Position numbers and translations under genes: made by a program. The notes below the pieces were generated by a model. The model was not told the origin of the DNA. It ran no database searches and saw nothing but the letters and a program-made list of their open reading frames with translations. Positions 1 through 7,918 of a stretch of 64,000 nt of DNA are shown here, one piece after another; within the stretch, counting starts at the first letter, position 1; the number at the start of each line of letters is the position of its first letter. The stretch is from Labrys sp. WJW (GTDB lineage Bacteria > Pseudomonadota > Alphaproteobacteria > Rhizobiales > Labraceae), in NCBI RefSeq assembly GCF_001676615.1, contig NZ_LYXZ01000035.1, forward strand, positions 1 to 64,000. The letters run 5' to 3'.

Positions 1-199
1 AACTGACGCCGTCCGTAGCCCCTCACCTCCATCCTCTCCCCGTAAACGGGGCGAGGGGGCTCATATGTCGAGCTCGATCTCCAACCCCCTCATCTCGCAC
101 AACCCCTTATCTTAGCGCCTATGGACGTCAGCGCTCCCAGAAATGCCCACGCCGATGGATCAATCTTTTCATGAGCCGGTATTTCCTGCACCGTAAGCC
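1..199. repeat. Intergenic repeat remnants at window start
   Basis: No gene is visible here. Positions 38-51 form a perfect short hairpin, CCCCGT-AA-ACGGGG, inside a pyrimidine/purine mirrored stretch (about 20-60) of the kind common between rhizobial genes. Positions 123-140 match the end of the REP-type element described at 42774-42801 with one mismatch, so this looks like a solitary, degraded REP copy. Confidence 0.5.
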
Positions 200-565
200 T
201 CAGGAGCAGGGCCATTTCTCGCGCAGGGCCGTGGTGGCGAGGATGACGAAAGGCTCTTTGAGCCGATCGGGATGGGCGTCGAGGAAGGCCGAGACCACGG
301 CTGCCGTCTGCGCAACCGACACGTCGACCGGTTTGCAGATACGGCTATCCGAAGTCAGCAGGCGCCCCATCGAGGCAAGATCCTCGATCTCGATCGCGCA
401 ATGCAGGGAGGGAAGTACGAGTTCGCTCGGTGTCGGCCCGGTATTGGCTGCCAGGCTGCGGCAGGCCGCGCGATAATAGTCACCGCTGTTCGGCAGGGTT
501 TCGGCCGTTACGGGTATGCAAAAGCCGGTCAAGCAAAGGGCTGAAAGCAGGAATTTTCTCACCAT
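200..565 (-). CDS. Rap1a/Tai-like immunity family protein, exported
   Basis: The 121-residue protein begins with a signal peptide (MVRKFLLSALCLTGFC followed by an Ala-containing cleavage region) and ends with the pattern typical of the Rap1a/Tai family: a Cys-Pro pair, a Gln in the middle helix, then FLDAHPDRL and a terminal Trp-Pro-Cys. Rap1a proteins are periplasmic antidotes to peptidoglycan amidase effectors of type VI secretion, but the Pfam family is broad and many members are orphans of unknown role. No effector or secretion gene lies nearby. The start at 565 is chosen because GAGG sits 7-8 bases upstream and the signal peptide follows directly. The frame stays open further upstream but without a signal peptide. 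Confidence 0.7.
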   Translation of the reverse strand: MVRKFLLSALCLTGFCIPVTAETLPNSGDYYRAACRSLAANTGPTPSELVLPSLHCAIEIEDLASMGRLLTSDSRICKPVDVSVAQTAAVVSAFLDAHPDRLKEPFVILATTALREKWPCS

Positions 566-828
566 GGGAAATCCTCGATATGCCAGCTTGTGCCGGTAAA
601 CTGGCATTTGCGGGGCGGCATGGTCAATCCGACATGCCTCCCCGATGGGGCCTGACCTGGTGCGCGCCATGGAAGGAGCGGGCGCCAGGACGTTTTTCGC
701 CGAGCCAAGATCGCAGGGATCATTCACGGCTTCCATAGTAAAACAATACAAAACGACTTTCCATGATCGTATAGACTTATGTTTCCGACCACACACGCAC
801 ACAAGTGCGCTTGTTCGCTGGGGAGGCC

Positions 829-2199
829 ATGTTCGTTTCAAGCACCAAACGATTTATCGCCGGCTTGGCAGTGGCAGCGCCTATGTTTGCGCCGATGGCA
901 GGCCATGCCGGCGATATCGAGTTGCAGCCGCAGCAGATGCGAGAAGATCTTGCTTTCCTGAAGCAGCGCTGGGCGCCACTCGACAAGAGTTTCAGCGACG
1001 AGCAACGGCAAGCCTTCAGCCGCCGGATCGAGGAAACCGAGACCGTGGCAGACAAGCTCACGCCGGAGGACTTCGCCCTCGACGTCATGGGAGCCGTCGC
1101 TCTCGCCGGCAATGGCCACACCAACGCCAATGTCGCCGCCTATCTCGGCCCCGATCTGCCGATCCGTGCCTGGTGGTTCGCTGATGGCCTGTTCATCGTC
1201 AAGACCCATCCGGCCTATGGCCACCTGCTCGGAGCCCGTATCGACAAGATCGGCGTCTTATCGGCGGAGCAAGCCTTGCAGCAGGTCGAGCCCTATCTGG
1301 CCGGCGTACGCCAGCGCAGACGCTTCCTTGCTCCGGGCTATCTGGTCAATCCACGAATCTTGAAGAAGATCGGTGCGACGGACACCGCTTCCGCCATTCC
1401 CTTCACGGTGCGGTTGGCGGATGGCAGCACGCAAACGCCGCGCCTGGAAGCCGTCGTAGCCGATCCGGGCGACGAGCGCAGGTCCGGGCTGAACCGAGGC
1501 TATTCCGTCCTGATCCCGGATGCGAAGGACCTGCCGGACCGCTGGCTGCATATACTTGATGCGAAGACCGATCTTTCGCCGCTCTACAGCAAGCGCGGTG
1601 ACGTCAAGGCCTTCATGATCCAGCCTTCAGGCAACACGCTCTATATTCGCAACGACACCGTCGCGAGTGTCGACGATACGCCGCTCGCCCAGAAGCTCTC
1701 CGCCATCGTCAGGGACGAGATTCTTGCGCACAAACCCAAGCATGTCATCGTCGACCTGCGCCTGAACAATGGCGGCGATTTCTTCAATACGATCCTGTTC
1801 GCGCAGGCCCTGCCGCGGCTCCTGCCCGAGGATGGCCGCATCTTCGTGCTGGTAAGCCGGGCGACCTTTTCCGCCGGCATCGTCACCGCCGCCATGATCA
1901 AGGGGGCTGGCGGGGGCAAGGTCGTGTTCATCGGCGAGTCCATGGGCGATGCCGGGCAGTTCTGGGCCGAGGGCCGGAAAATGACACTGCCGCATTCGAA
2001 GATCACGGTGCGCTACAGCGACCAGTTCGAGGATTACGAGAAGGGCTGCACGGACACGCGCAACTGCTATTGGGCGACGGTGGCGTTCGGTCCCCGCGGC
2101 ATCTCGCTGGCGCCCGACATGGCCATCGATGTCGCCTTTGCCGACTATGCAGCCGGGCGTGACCCCGTATTGGCCAAGGCGCTCGAGCTTGCGCGATGA
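829..2199 (+). CDS. S41-like (C-terminal processing type) secreted peptidase
   Basis: About 456 residues with an N-terminal export signal (FIAGLAVAAPMFAPMAGHA). The C-terminal half shows the tail-specific protease pattern: the strand and turn VDLRLNNGGDFF (about residues 305-316), then LVSRATFSAGIV with the candidate nucleophile Ser. S41 proteases usually use a Ser-Lys or Ser-His dyad; no clear PDZ domain was found, so this belongs with the compact S41-like proteins of uncertain substrate. A CxxxxxC pair (GCTDTRNCYW) near the end could form a disulfide in the periplasm. GTG at 805 is an alternative start but has no ribosome site; ATG 829 has GGGAGG only two bases upstream, which is tight. Confidence 0.7.
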   Translation: MFVSSTKRFIAGLAVAAPMFAPMAGHAGDIELQPQQMREDLAFLKQRWAPLDKSFSDEQRQAFSRRIEETETVADKLTPEDFALDVMGAVALAGNGHTNANVAAYLGPDLPIRAWWFADGLFIVKTHPAYGHLLGARIDKIGVLSAEQALQQVEPYLAGVRQRRRFLAPGYLVNPRILKKIGATDTASAIPFTVRLADGSTQTPRLEAVVADPGDERRSGLNRGYSVLIPDAKDLPDRWLHILDAKTDLSPLYSKRGDVKAFMIQPSGNTLYIRNDTVASVDDTPLAQKLSAIVRDEILAHKPKHVIVDLRLNNGGDFFNTILFAQALPRLLPEDGRIFVLVSRATFSAGIVTAAMIKGAGGGKVVFIGESMGDAGQFWAEGRKMTLPHSKITVRYSDQFEDYEKGCTDTRNCYWATVAFGPRGISLAPDMAIDVAFADYAAGRDPVLAKALELAR

Positions 2200-2314
2200 C
2201 CCCTTTTGCAGGCGATCCGCCGCGCCGGAACAAGCACGGGCCGGTAACAAGGCTTGCTCGGTTGTCGTAGGATGAAGCAGGAGTCGAACCACCTTGCTGC
2301 GAGGAGACCTGCCC

Positions 2315-2791
2315 ATGCCGACACGCCGCGATTTCTTGAGCCTGGCGCTGCTGGGAGGCGCGAGCTTTGCTTTCGCACGGCCTGCAGCGGCAGGTCCTGC
2401 CCGCCTCGTACTCAGCGAGGCGGAATGGCATCGGCGCCTGACGCCGGCCCAATTCGCCATCCTGCGAGGGGCAGGCACCGAGCCCGCCTTCACCAGCCCG
2501 CTGCTGCATGAAGGGCGATCGGGCCGTTTCAGTTGCGCGGGCTGCGGTACCGCCTTGTTTTCGTCCCGTGCCAAATATGACAGCGGCACCGGATGGCCGA
2601 GTTTCTGGGCTCCGCTCGGCCGGTCGGTACGGACCAACCGGGACAACAGCCTCGGCATGACCAGGATTGCGGTGGCCTGCGCCCGTTGTGAGGGACATCT
2701 CGGCCATGTCTTCGACGATGGCCCCAAGCCGACAGGACTGCGCTACTGCATCAATGGGCTGGCCTTGGCCTTCGTGGCGGGCGCGGCCTGA
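2315..2791 (+). CDS. msrB: Peptide-methionine (R)-S-oxide reductase with Tat signal
   Basis: This 158-residue MsrB reduces methionine-R-sulfoxide in proteins. The fold markers are complete: zinc-binding CxxC pairs at C74/C77 and C122/C125, the segment GHLGHVFDDGP, and the catalytic Cys145 in RYCING (usually RYCINS). Unlike cytosolic MsrB it starts with TRRDFLSLALLGGASFAFA, a twin-arginine export signal, so it probably repairs envelope proteins. ATG 2315 is chosen because GAGGAG ends eight bases upstream. The resolving Cys positions found in some MsrBs were not identified, so recycling may use another thiol. It follows the S41-like gene by 115 bases on the same strand. Confidence 0.9.
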   Translation: MPTRRDFLSLALLGGASFAFARPAAAGPARLVLSEAEWHRRLTPAQFAILRGAGTEPAFTSPLLHEGRSGRFSCAGCGTALFSSRAKYDSGTGWPSFWAPLGRSVRTNRDNSLGMTRIAVACARCEGHLGHVFDDGPKPTGLRYCINGLALAFVAGAA

Positions 2792-2896
2792 CAAATTACC
2801 TTTGCCGCGCGGCCGTAATTTGTTCGTGAATTGTTCTTGTTTCTGGCGCGGGCCGGGTTATGATCGGGCATTCTTTCCCTTCGGAGAAATTGCGCA

Positions 2897-3409
2897 ATGC
2901 CCACCTCCAGCCGCGCCGGCCTGGCCCTGATAGCATTGATGGCCGCCCTGCAAACCGGGCCCGCCTTGGCCGAGACGACAGCCTGCAAGCCGTTCAAATG
3001 GTCGCTGACGCGCGAGCAGGGCTGGTTCCAGGCCTCGCCGCCGACTTTGGCTTCGGGCGGGACGCTGGCCAAGGTCGACGGAGCCGCCGACCTGCAGCTC
3101 AGCCCGGTGGCGGATCTCAAATTTCCAATCACAACCGGGCGCAAGCCGGCGACAGGCACCTTTGGTGCGCTGCTGACCCTGCCGCCGATCGAAAAGGCCG
3201 GCCTCTATCAGGTCACGCTCTCGGATGAAGGCTGGATCGATGTCGTCCAGGCGGGCGCAACGGTGAAATATTCGGCGGCGACCGGCCAGAAGGCCTGCAC
3301 GGGCCTGCGCAAGAGCGTGCGCTTCAACCTGGCGGCGGGGCCGGTTTCGCTGCAGATCAGCGGCGTGAAGGCGCAGACCGTCAAGCTCGCCGTGGCGCCG
3401 GCCGAGTAG
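2897..3409 (+). CDS. Conserved hypothetical secreted protein
   Basis: A 170-residue protein with a clear Sec signal peptide (AGLALIALMAALQTGPALA) and no membrane segment afterwards. The body is beta-rich with alternating hydrophobic residues and two Cys pairs that could form disulfides. I do not recognise a characterised family. GGAG lies ten bases before ATG 2897. Its 3' end overlaps the 3' end of the convergent HxlR gene by 29 bases. Confidence 0.65.
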   Translation: MPTSSRAGLALIALMAALQTGPALAETTACKPFKWSLTREQGWFQASPPTLASGGTLAKVDGAADLQLSPVADLKFPITTGRKPATGTFGALLTLPPIEKAGLYQVTLSDEGWIDVVQAGATVKYSAATGQKACTGLRKSVRFNLAAGPVSLQISGVKAQTVKLAVAPAE

Positions 3410-3848
3410 CCGCCGGTACCGGCTGCCCGTCCCGCATGGTCGCCCGCTGGACGGGGCAGGTTCGGTCGAACATCGCTCGCGCCTCCAGAATGGCGGCGCG
3501 GTGGGCGAAGGCCCATTGGCCGAGTGCACTCACCGGCATGCGTAGCGAATGGCCGAGTTGGGTGAGCTCATAGTCGACGCGCGGCGGAATGCTGGGCGTC
3601 ACGCTGCGGCTGACGAGGCCGTCACGCTCCAGGCCTCGCAGAGTGAGCGTCAGCATGCGCTGCGAGATGCCGTCGATGCGGCGCTTGATCTCGCTGAAAC
3701 GCCGAGGCCCCTGGCTCAGCGCCATCACGATCAGGATGCTCCATTTGTCGCCGATGCGGGACAGGATTTCGGTGACCGGCCGGTAGCTCTCGGTGAGGCT
3801 GTCCCTGTCCTCGTCCCCGCCGGTTACACCCATGTCACCTACGGCCAT
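3381..3848 (-). CDS. HxlR-family transcriptional regulator
   Basis: A 155-residue winged-helix protein with the HxlR core: EILSRIGDKWSILIVMAL, then RRFSEIKRRI, GISQRMLTLTLRGLERDGL and the wing/strand VDYELTQLG. HxlR proteins act as dimeric DNA-binding sensors, often of electrophiles or redox state through a Cys just before the first helix. Here that position reads Arg-Pro, so the classic Cys switch is absent. ATG 3848 has a strong AGGAGG seven bases upstream; an ATG further upstream at 3884 is less well placed. It is divergent from the flavin monooxygenase at 3968 and probably controls it and itself through the palindrome at 3896-3910. Confidence 0.88.
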   Translation of the reverse strand: MAVGDMGVTGGDEDRDSLTESYRPVTEILSRIGDKWSILIVMALSQGPRRFSEIKRRIDGISQRMLTLTLRGLERDGLVSRSVTPSIPPRVDYELTQLGHSLRMPVSALGQWAFAHRAAILEARAMFDRTCPVQRATMRDGQPVPAATRPAPRRA

Positions 3849-3895
3849 GAATGTGCCTCCTTGTGCCTCGTGTGACTGTACCATATTTAGCCTCA

Positions 3896-3910
3896 GTTAC
3901 GTTTTGTAAC
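3896..3910. promoter_or_regulatory. Putative HxlR operator palindrome
   Basis: Perfect inverted repeat GTTAC-GTTTT-GTAAC centred in the 119-base gap between the divergent HxlR gene and the luciferase-like monooxygenase. Position and symmetry suit a dimeric winged-helix repressor controlling both promoters. This is inferred from placement only. Confidence 0.5.
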
Positions 3911-3967
3911 CAGAAGATTTCAACCTGGAAACCCGGGACGCTCCCTTCCCGGTGAGGCGCGACAGAT

Positions 3968-5011
3968 ATGGAACTCGGCCTGTACACCTTCGCGGAAACC
4001 ACCGCGGATCCCGCCACCGGAACCGTCATCAGCGCGCAGGAGCGCATTGCCAACCTGATGGAGGAGGTCGAGCTTGCCGACCAGCTCGGTCTCGATGTCT
4101 TCGGTATCGGCGAGCATCATCGCCCCGATTTCGCTGCCTCGACTCCCGCCGTGCTGCTGGCGGCGGCGGCCATGCGCACCAAGCGCATCCGCCTCACCAG
4201 CGCCGTCACCGTGCTGAGCTCGGACGATCCGGTGCGCGTGTTCCAGGAATTCTCCACCGTAGACCTGTTGTCAGGCGGGCGGGCCGAGATCCTGGCCGGG
4301 CGGGGCTCCTTCATCGAGTCCTTCCCGCTGTTCGGCTACGACCTCAAGGACTATGACAGCCTGTTCGCCGAGAAGCTGGACCTGCTCTTGAAGATCCGCG
4401 AGCAGACCACGCTGAGCTGGCAGGGCGAGCATCGCGCGCCGCTCGACCGGCAGAGCATCTATCCGCGTCCGGTCCAGCATCCCCTGCCGGTCTGGGTCGG
4501 CGTCGGCGGCAATCCGCAATCGGTGATCCGCGCCGGCACGCTCGGCCTGCCGATGGCACTCGCCATCATCGGCGGAGAGCCGGCCCGCTTCAAGCCGCTG
4601 GTCGATCTCTATCGCGAGGCGGCGCGCCGGGCCGGGCATGATGCGGACAAGCTGCCGGTCAGCATCAATTCGCATGGTTATATCGGCGAGGACGGCGACA
4701 GAGCGGCGGACGAGATCTTCCCCTATTATGTCGACGTCATGGGCCGCATTGGCCGTGAGCGCGGCTGGCCGCCGCTGAGCCGGGCGCAGTTCGAAGCCTC
4801 GCGCGCCCCGCGCGGTTCGGATTTCGTCGGCGATCCCCAGCAGGTCATCGACAAGATCCTGGCCGAGCATGAATTGTTCCGGCACCAGCGCTTCTTGATC
4901 AAGTTCTCGATGGGCAGCATTCCCCATGCCAAGATGATGAAATCGATCGAACTCTTCGGTACAGTGGTTGCTCCCGCTGTCCGCAAGGCGCTGGCTCCCG
5001 TGCCGGCATGA
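3968..5011 (+). CDS. LLM-class (luciferase-like) flavin-dependent oxidoreductase
   Basis: A 347-residue TIM-barrel protein of the bacterial luciferase family. The N-terminal strand [10 protein letters not shown], the segment [13 protein letters not shown], and the [19 protein letters not shown] stretch are typical of the group that includes atypical oxidoreductases with FMN supplied by a partner reductase. The [16 protein letters not shown] motif is characteristic of this subgroup. The substrate is unknown; these enzymes oxidise small organics with FMNH2 and oxygen. No flavin reductase gene is adjacent. It is divergent from an HxlR regulator, a common arrangement for inducible detoxification enzymes. 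GAGG lies ten bases before the start. Confidence 0.88.
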   Translation: MELGLYTFAETTADPATGTVISAQERIANLMEEVELADQLGLDVFGIGEHHRPDFAASTPAVLLAAAAMRTKRIRLTSAVTVLSSDDPVRVFQEFSTVDLLSGGRAEILAGRGSFIESFPLFGYDLKDYDSLFAEKLDLLLKIREQTTLSWQGEHRAPLDRQSIYPRPVQHPLPVWVGVGGNPQSVIRAGTLGLPMALAIIGGEPARFKPLVDLYREAARRAGHDADKLPVSINSHGYIGEDGDRAADEIFPYYVDVMGRIGRERGWPPLSRAQFEASRAPRGSDFVGDPQQVIDKILAEHELFRHQRFLIKFSMGSIPHAKMMKSIELFGTVVAPAVRKALAPVPA

Positions 5012-5019
5012 GGTGGCAT

Positions 5020-5061
5020 AAAGCAACACTTTTGCTTAAAAAAAGACAAAAGTGTTGCTTT
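5020..5061. promoter_or_regulatory. Long perfect AT-rich inverted repeat before sugar operon
   Basis: Two perfectly complementary 15-base arms (5020-5034 and 5047-5061) flank a 12-base A-rich spacer. The left arm itself carries AGCAA-N5-TTGCT (5022-5036). It begins eight bases after the monooxygenase stop and ends 51 bases before the kinase start. It lacks a GC-rich stem and a T-run, so a pair of repressor sites for the sugar operon is more likely than an intrinsic terminator, though it could serve as both. Confidence 0.5.
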
Positions 5062-5111
5062 GCTGGCGATGGCGCCTAAGCTGAGCCTGCACAAGTGGGA
5101 AAGGCGCAGCC

Positions 5112-6683
5112 ATGACACGTCGCTATCTGATCGGCCTCGATTATGGTACGGAATCGGCGCGTGGCGTGCTCGTCGATGCCGATAGTGGCGAGCAGGTCGC
5201 CAGTCACGCGGTGCCCTATCGCCATGGCGTGATGACCCGCCTGCCCGAGGGGCCCGTCCTGCCGCCGCTCTGGGCGCTCCAGAACGCCGACGACTATACC
5301 GAGGCGGCCCAGGCTATCCTGTCGACTCTCGGCCGGGACAGGCAGATCGAGGGCATCGGCCTCGGTTTCACCGCCAGTTCGCCGCTCCCTGCCACGGCGG
5401 AGGGCGTGCCGCTCTCCCGCCTCCATCCGCAGGATCCGCACGCCTATGTGAAACTGTGGAAGCATGGTGCTGCCCAGGCGCAGGCCGAGTCCGTCAACGC
5501 CCGGGGAGGGGCTTTCCTCGACAATTTCGGCGGCAAGCTCTCGGCCGAGTGGCTGCTGGCCAAGGCGGCGCAACTGGCGCAGGAGGCACCGCAGCTCTGG
5601 CAGGAGACGGGGCGCTTCATCGAGGCGGGTGACTGGCTCGTCTGGCAATTGACGGGCGAGGAGACACGCAGCCTCGGCTTTGCCGCCTACAAGGCGCAAT
5701 ATGCCGATGGCGCGGGCTATCCCGACGGCATCGTTCCGGGCCTCGCCGACCGCGTGAAGCCGCCCCTGCGGGTCGGCAGTTCAGCGGGGGGGCTGTCGGC
5801 GGCGTGGCGCGAGCGCACCGGCATCCGCGGGCAGGCGGCAGTCGCCGTGGCGGTGATCGATTCCCATGTCGTGCTGCCGGCCGTCGGCGGCGTCAGCGAT
5901 GGCTGCCTCGTCGGGGCTCTCGGCACCTCCGCCGTCTATCTGATGCTCGGCCGCGAATTCCGGCCCTTGCCCCGGGGCATCGAGGGCGTGGCCTTCGACG
6001 GGTCGGTGCGCGATCTGTGGTGCTATGAATCGGGCCAGGCCGGCTTCGGCGATACGCTCGCCTGGTTCGTCAAAACCTTTCCGCGTGCCGCGGATCCGGC
6101 TGAGAATTTCAGGCTCTACAATGAGGAAGCGGCTGCTCTTGCGCCGGGCGCCAACCATCTCCTGGCGCTCGACTGGTGGAGCGGCAACCGCGTGCCTCTG
6201 GCCGATTCCGGCCTGAGCGGTCTCATCCTCGGCCTGACCACGGGCACGACGGCGGCGGGTATCTACAGGGCTCTGCTGGAGTCGCTCGCCTATGGCGCGC
6301 GCAGCATCCAGGATCTCTTCATCGCAGGGGGCTTCAGCATTGACCGTCTCATCCTGTCGAGCGGCCTAGCCCGCAACAATCCCTTGCTGGTGCAGATCAT
6401 GGCCGATGTCTTCGCGCGGGAGGTCGAGGTTCCCGAAATCGACAACCCCACCGCGGTGGGCGCCGCCATCCATGGCGCCGTCGCAGCCGGCGTCGTGGCC
6501 GGCTATCCCGAAGGCGGCGCGAGGTTCGGCGCGCGGGCGTTCAGGACCTATCGGCCAGGCGGCCAGGCGGCATCCGTCTATGCCGAACTCTATCGCAGTT
6601 ACGCCGCCCTGGCAGGTGATGCATCTCTGCGAACGGCCATGCATGCGCTCAATCGGATCGGTACTATCCAACAGCTGCCCTAG
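5112..6683 (+). CDS. FGGY-family carbohydrate kinase, ribulokinase-like
   Basis: A 523-residue sugar kinase of the FGGY family. The N-terminus GLDYGTESARGVLVDADSG is the phosphate-binding strand-turn, HPYRHGVM-type sequence (here VPYRHGVMTRLPEG) resembles ribulokinases, and the C-terminal half has GALGTSAVYLMLG and the ATP-site LILSSGLARNNPL. Ribulokinases phosphorylate L-ribulose or related ketopentoses and pentitols with ATP. It heads an operon with an RbsB/C/A-type importer, so it likely phosphorylates the imported sugar. The exact substrate cannot be read from the sequence. The start is supported by GGAAAGG about eight bases upstream. Confidence 0.85.
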   Translation: MTRRYLIGLDYGTESARGVLVDADSGEQVASHAVPYRHGVMTRLPEGPVLPPLWALQNADDYTEAAQAILSTLGRDRQIEGIGLGFTASSPLPATAEGVPLSRLHPQDPHAYVKLWKHGAAQAQAESVNARGGAFLDNFGGKLSAEWLLAKAAQLAQEAPQLWQETGRFIEAGDWLVWQLTGEETRSLGFAAYKAQYADGAGYPDGIVPGLADRVKPPLRVGSSAGGLSAAWRERTGIRGQAAVAVAVIDSHVVLPAVGGVSDGCLVGALGTSAVYLMLGREFRPLPRGIEGVAFDGSVRDLWCYESGQAGFGDTLAWFVKTFPRAADPAENFRLYNEEAAALAPGANHLLALDWWSGNRVPLADSGLSGLILGLTTGTTAAGIYRALLESLAYGARSIQDLFIAGGFSIDRLILSSGLARNNPLLVQIMADVFAREVEVPEIDNPTAVGAAIHGAVAAGVVAGYPEGGARFGARAFRTYRPGGQAASVYAELYRSYAALAGDASLRTAMHALNRIGTIQQLP

Positions 6684-6697
6684 CGCCGGCGCCGTTA

Positions 6698-6713
6698 TGC
6701 CTGAAAACAGGCA
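6698..6713. other. Small hairpin between kinase and binding-protein genes
   Basis: Perfect TGCCTG-AAAA-CAGGCA, 15 bases after the kinase stop. It is followed by an A-rich rather than T-rich tract on the coding strand, so it is not a standard terminator. It may be an operator or an mRNA-processing hairpin. Confidence 0.35.
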
Positions 6714-6823
6714 AAATATATTTGCAATCATTCAGCGATGATGCATTAATCCGCTGCCTATGATGGAAAGGCCATCGTCGAGAAGAGAGCGCCAAGCTCC
6801 ATTCAAAAACCTGGGAGGATTTC

Positions 6824-7843
6824 ATGTCAGCGCTTCGCCTGAGCCGCATCGTCGCATCCACTGCTCTTGCCACCACCGCCGCCCTCGGCTTTGTCGCATT
6901 CTCTTCCCTCGCCGCGGCCGACAAGGCCCAGGCGGCCGGAGAGGTGATCGTCGGCCTGGTCACCAAGACCGAGGTCAATCCCTATTTCGTCAAGCTGCGC
7001 CAGGCCGCCGAGGCCGAAGCCAAGAAGAAGGGCCTCAAGCTGATCGCCCGCTTCGGCAAGTTCGACGGCGACAATGAAGGCCAGGTCGCGGCGATCGAGG
7101 ACCTGATCTCGGCCGGTGCCAAGGGCATCCTGGTGACGCCCAACAACTCCACCGGCATGCTCGGCATCATCAAGAAGGCACGCGACTCCGGCATCCTGGT
7201 GATCGCGCTCGACACGGCGACCGATCCGGCCGATGCGGTCGATGCCACCTACGCCACCGACAATTTCGAGGCCGGCGTCAAGCAGGGCACCTATGCCAAG
7301 AAGGCGATGGGCGACAAGAAGCCGGTGCTCGCCATGCTCGACGGCACGCCGGGCGGCACGGTCGATACCTTCCGCCACAATGGCTATCTGCAGGGATTCG
7401 GCATCAAGGAAGGCGACCCGGTCATCGCCGGCTCCGCCATCACCAATGGTGCGCAGGACAAGGGCCAGACCGGCATGGAGAACCTGCTGTCGAAGAATGG
7501 CGACATCAATGTCGTCTACACCATCAACGAGCCGGCAGCGGCTGGCGGCTATGCTGCCCTGAAATCCTTCGGCAAGGCCAAGGCCGTGATGCTGACCTCG
7601 ATCGACGGCAGCTGCCAGGGCGTGAAGGACGTCAAGTCCGGCAAGGTCGCCGCCACCGTGATGCAGTTCCCCTACAAGATGGCAGTCGCCGGCGTCGACG
7701 CGGTCGCCGAATATGCCAAGACCGGCAAGAAGCCGAGCGGCTTCATCAACACCGGTTCGGAGCTGATCACCGACAAGCCGATGTCGGGTCTGGAGTCCAA
7801 GGACACGGCCTGGGGCCTCAAGAATTGCTGGGGCGGCGAGTAA
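6824..7843 (+). CDS. Sugar ABC transporter substrate-binding protein (RbsB type)
   Basis: A 339-residue periplasmic binding protein of the type I pentose/hexose class (Peripla_BP_4). It has a signal peptide ending near AQAAG, the first strand EVIVGLVTKTEVNPYFVKL, and the hinge-region segments LVTPNNSTGML and VVYTINEPAAAGGYAA. It captures a monosaccharide or polyol in the periplasm and delivers it to the permease at 7919. GGGAGG lies five bases before ATG. The 140-base gap after the kinase gene contains a small hairpin, and a strong hairpin follows the gene, suggesting it is expressed above its neighbours. Confidence 0.92.
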   Translation: MSALRLSRIVASTALATTAALGFVAFSSLAAADKAQAAGEVIVGLVTKTEVNPYFVKLRQAAEAEAKKKGLKLIARFGKFDGDNEGQVAAIEDLISAGAKGILVTPNNSTGMLGIIKKARDSGILVIALDTATDPADAVDATYATDNFEAGVKQGTYAKKAMGDKKPVLAMLDGTPGGTVDTFRHNGYLQGFGIKEGDPVIAGSAITNGAQDKGQTGMENLLSKNGDINVVYTINEPAAAGGYAALKSFGKAKAVMLTSIDGSCQGVKDVKSGKVAATVMQFPYKMAVAGVDAVAEYAKTGKKPSGFINTGSELITDKPMSGLESKDTAWGLKNCWGGE

Positions 7844-7869
7844 GCCTTACCGGTTTTTCCTCCAGATTG

Positions 7870-7897
7870 GGCGGGCCGGTTTCCTGACCGGCCCGCC
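7870..7897 (+). other. Intercistronic stem-loop after binding-protein gene
   Basis: Perfect 11-bp GC-rich inverted repeat (arms 7870-7880 and 7887-7897, loop TTCCTG) in the 75-base gap between the binding-protein and permease genes, with no T-run after it. Such hairpins usually protect the 3' end of the upstream mRNA, giving more binding protein than membrane components. Confidence 0.7.
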
Positions 7898-7918
7898 ATC
7901 CATATCGTCGAGGATCGT

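Noticed and set aside
6698-6713. Hairpin after the kinase gene as a terminator
   Set aside because: Flanked by A-rich rather than T-rich sequence on the coding strand and followed by genes that belong to the same pathway.
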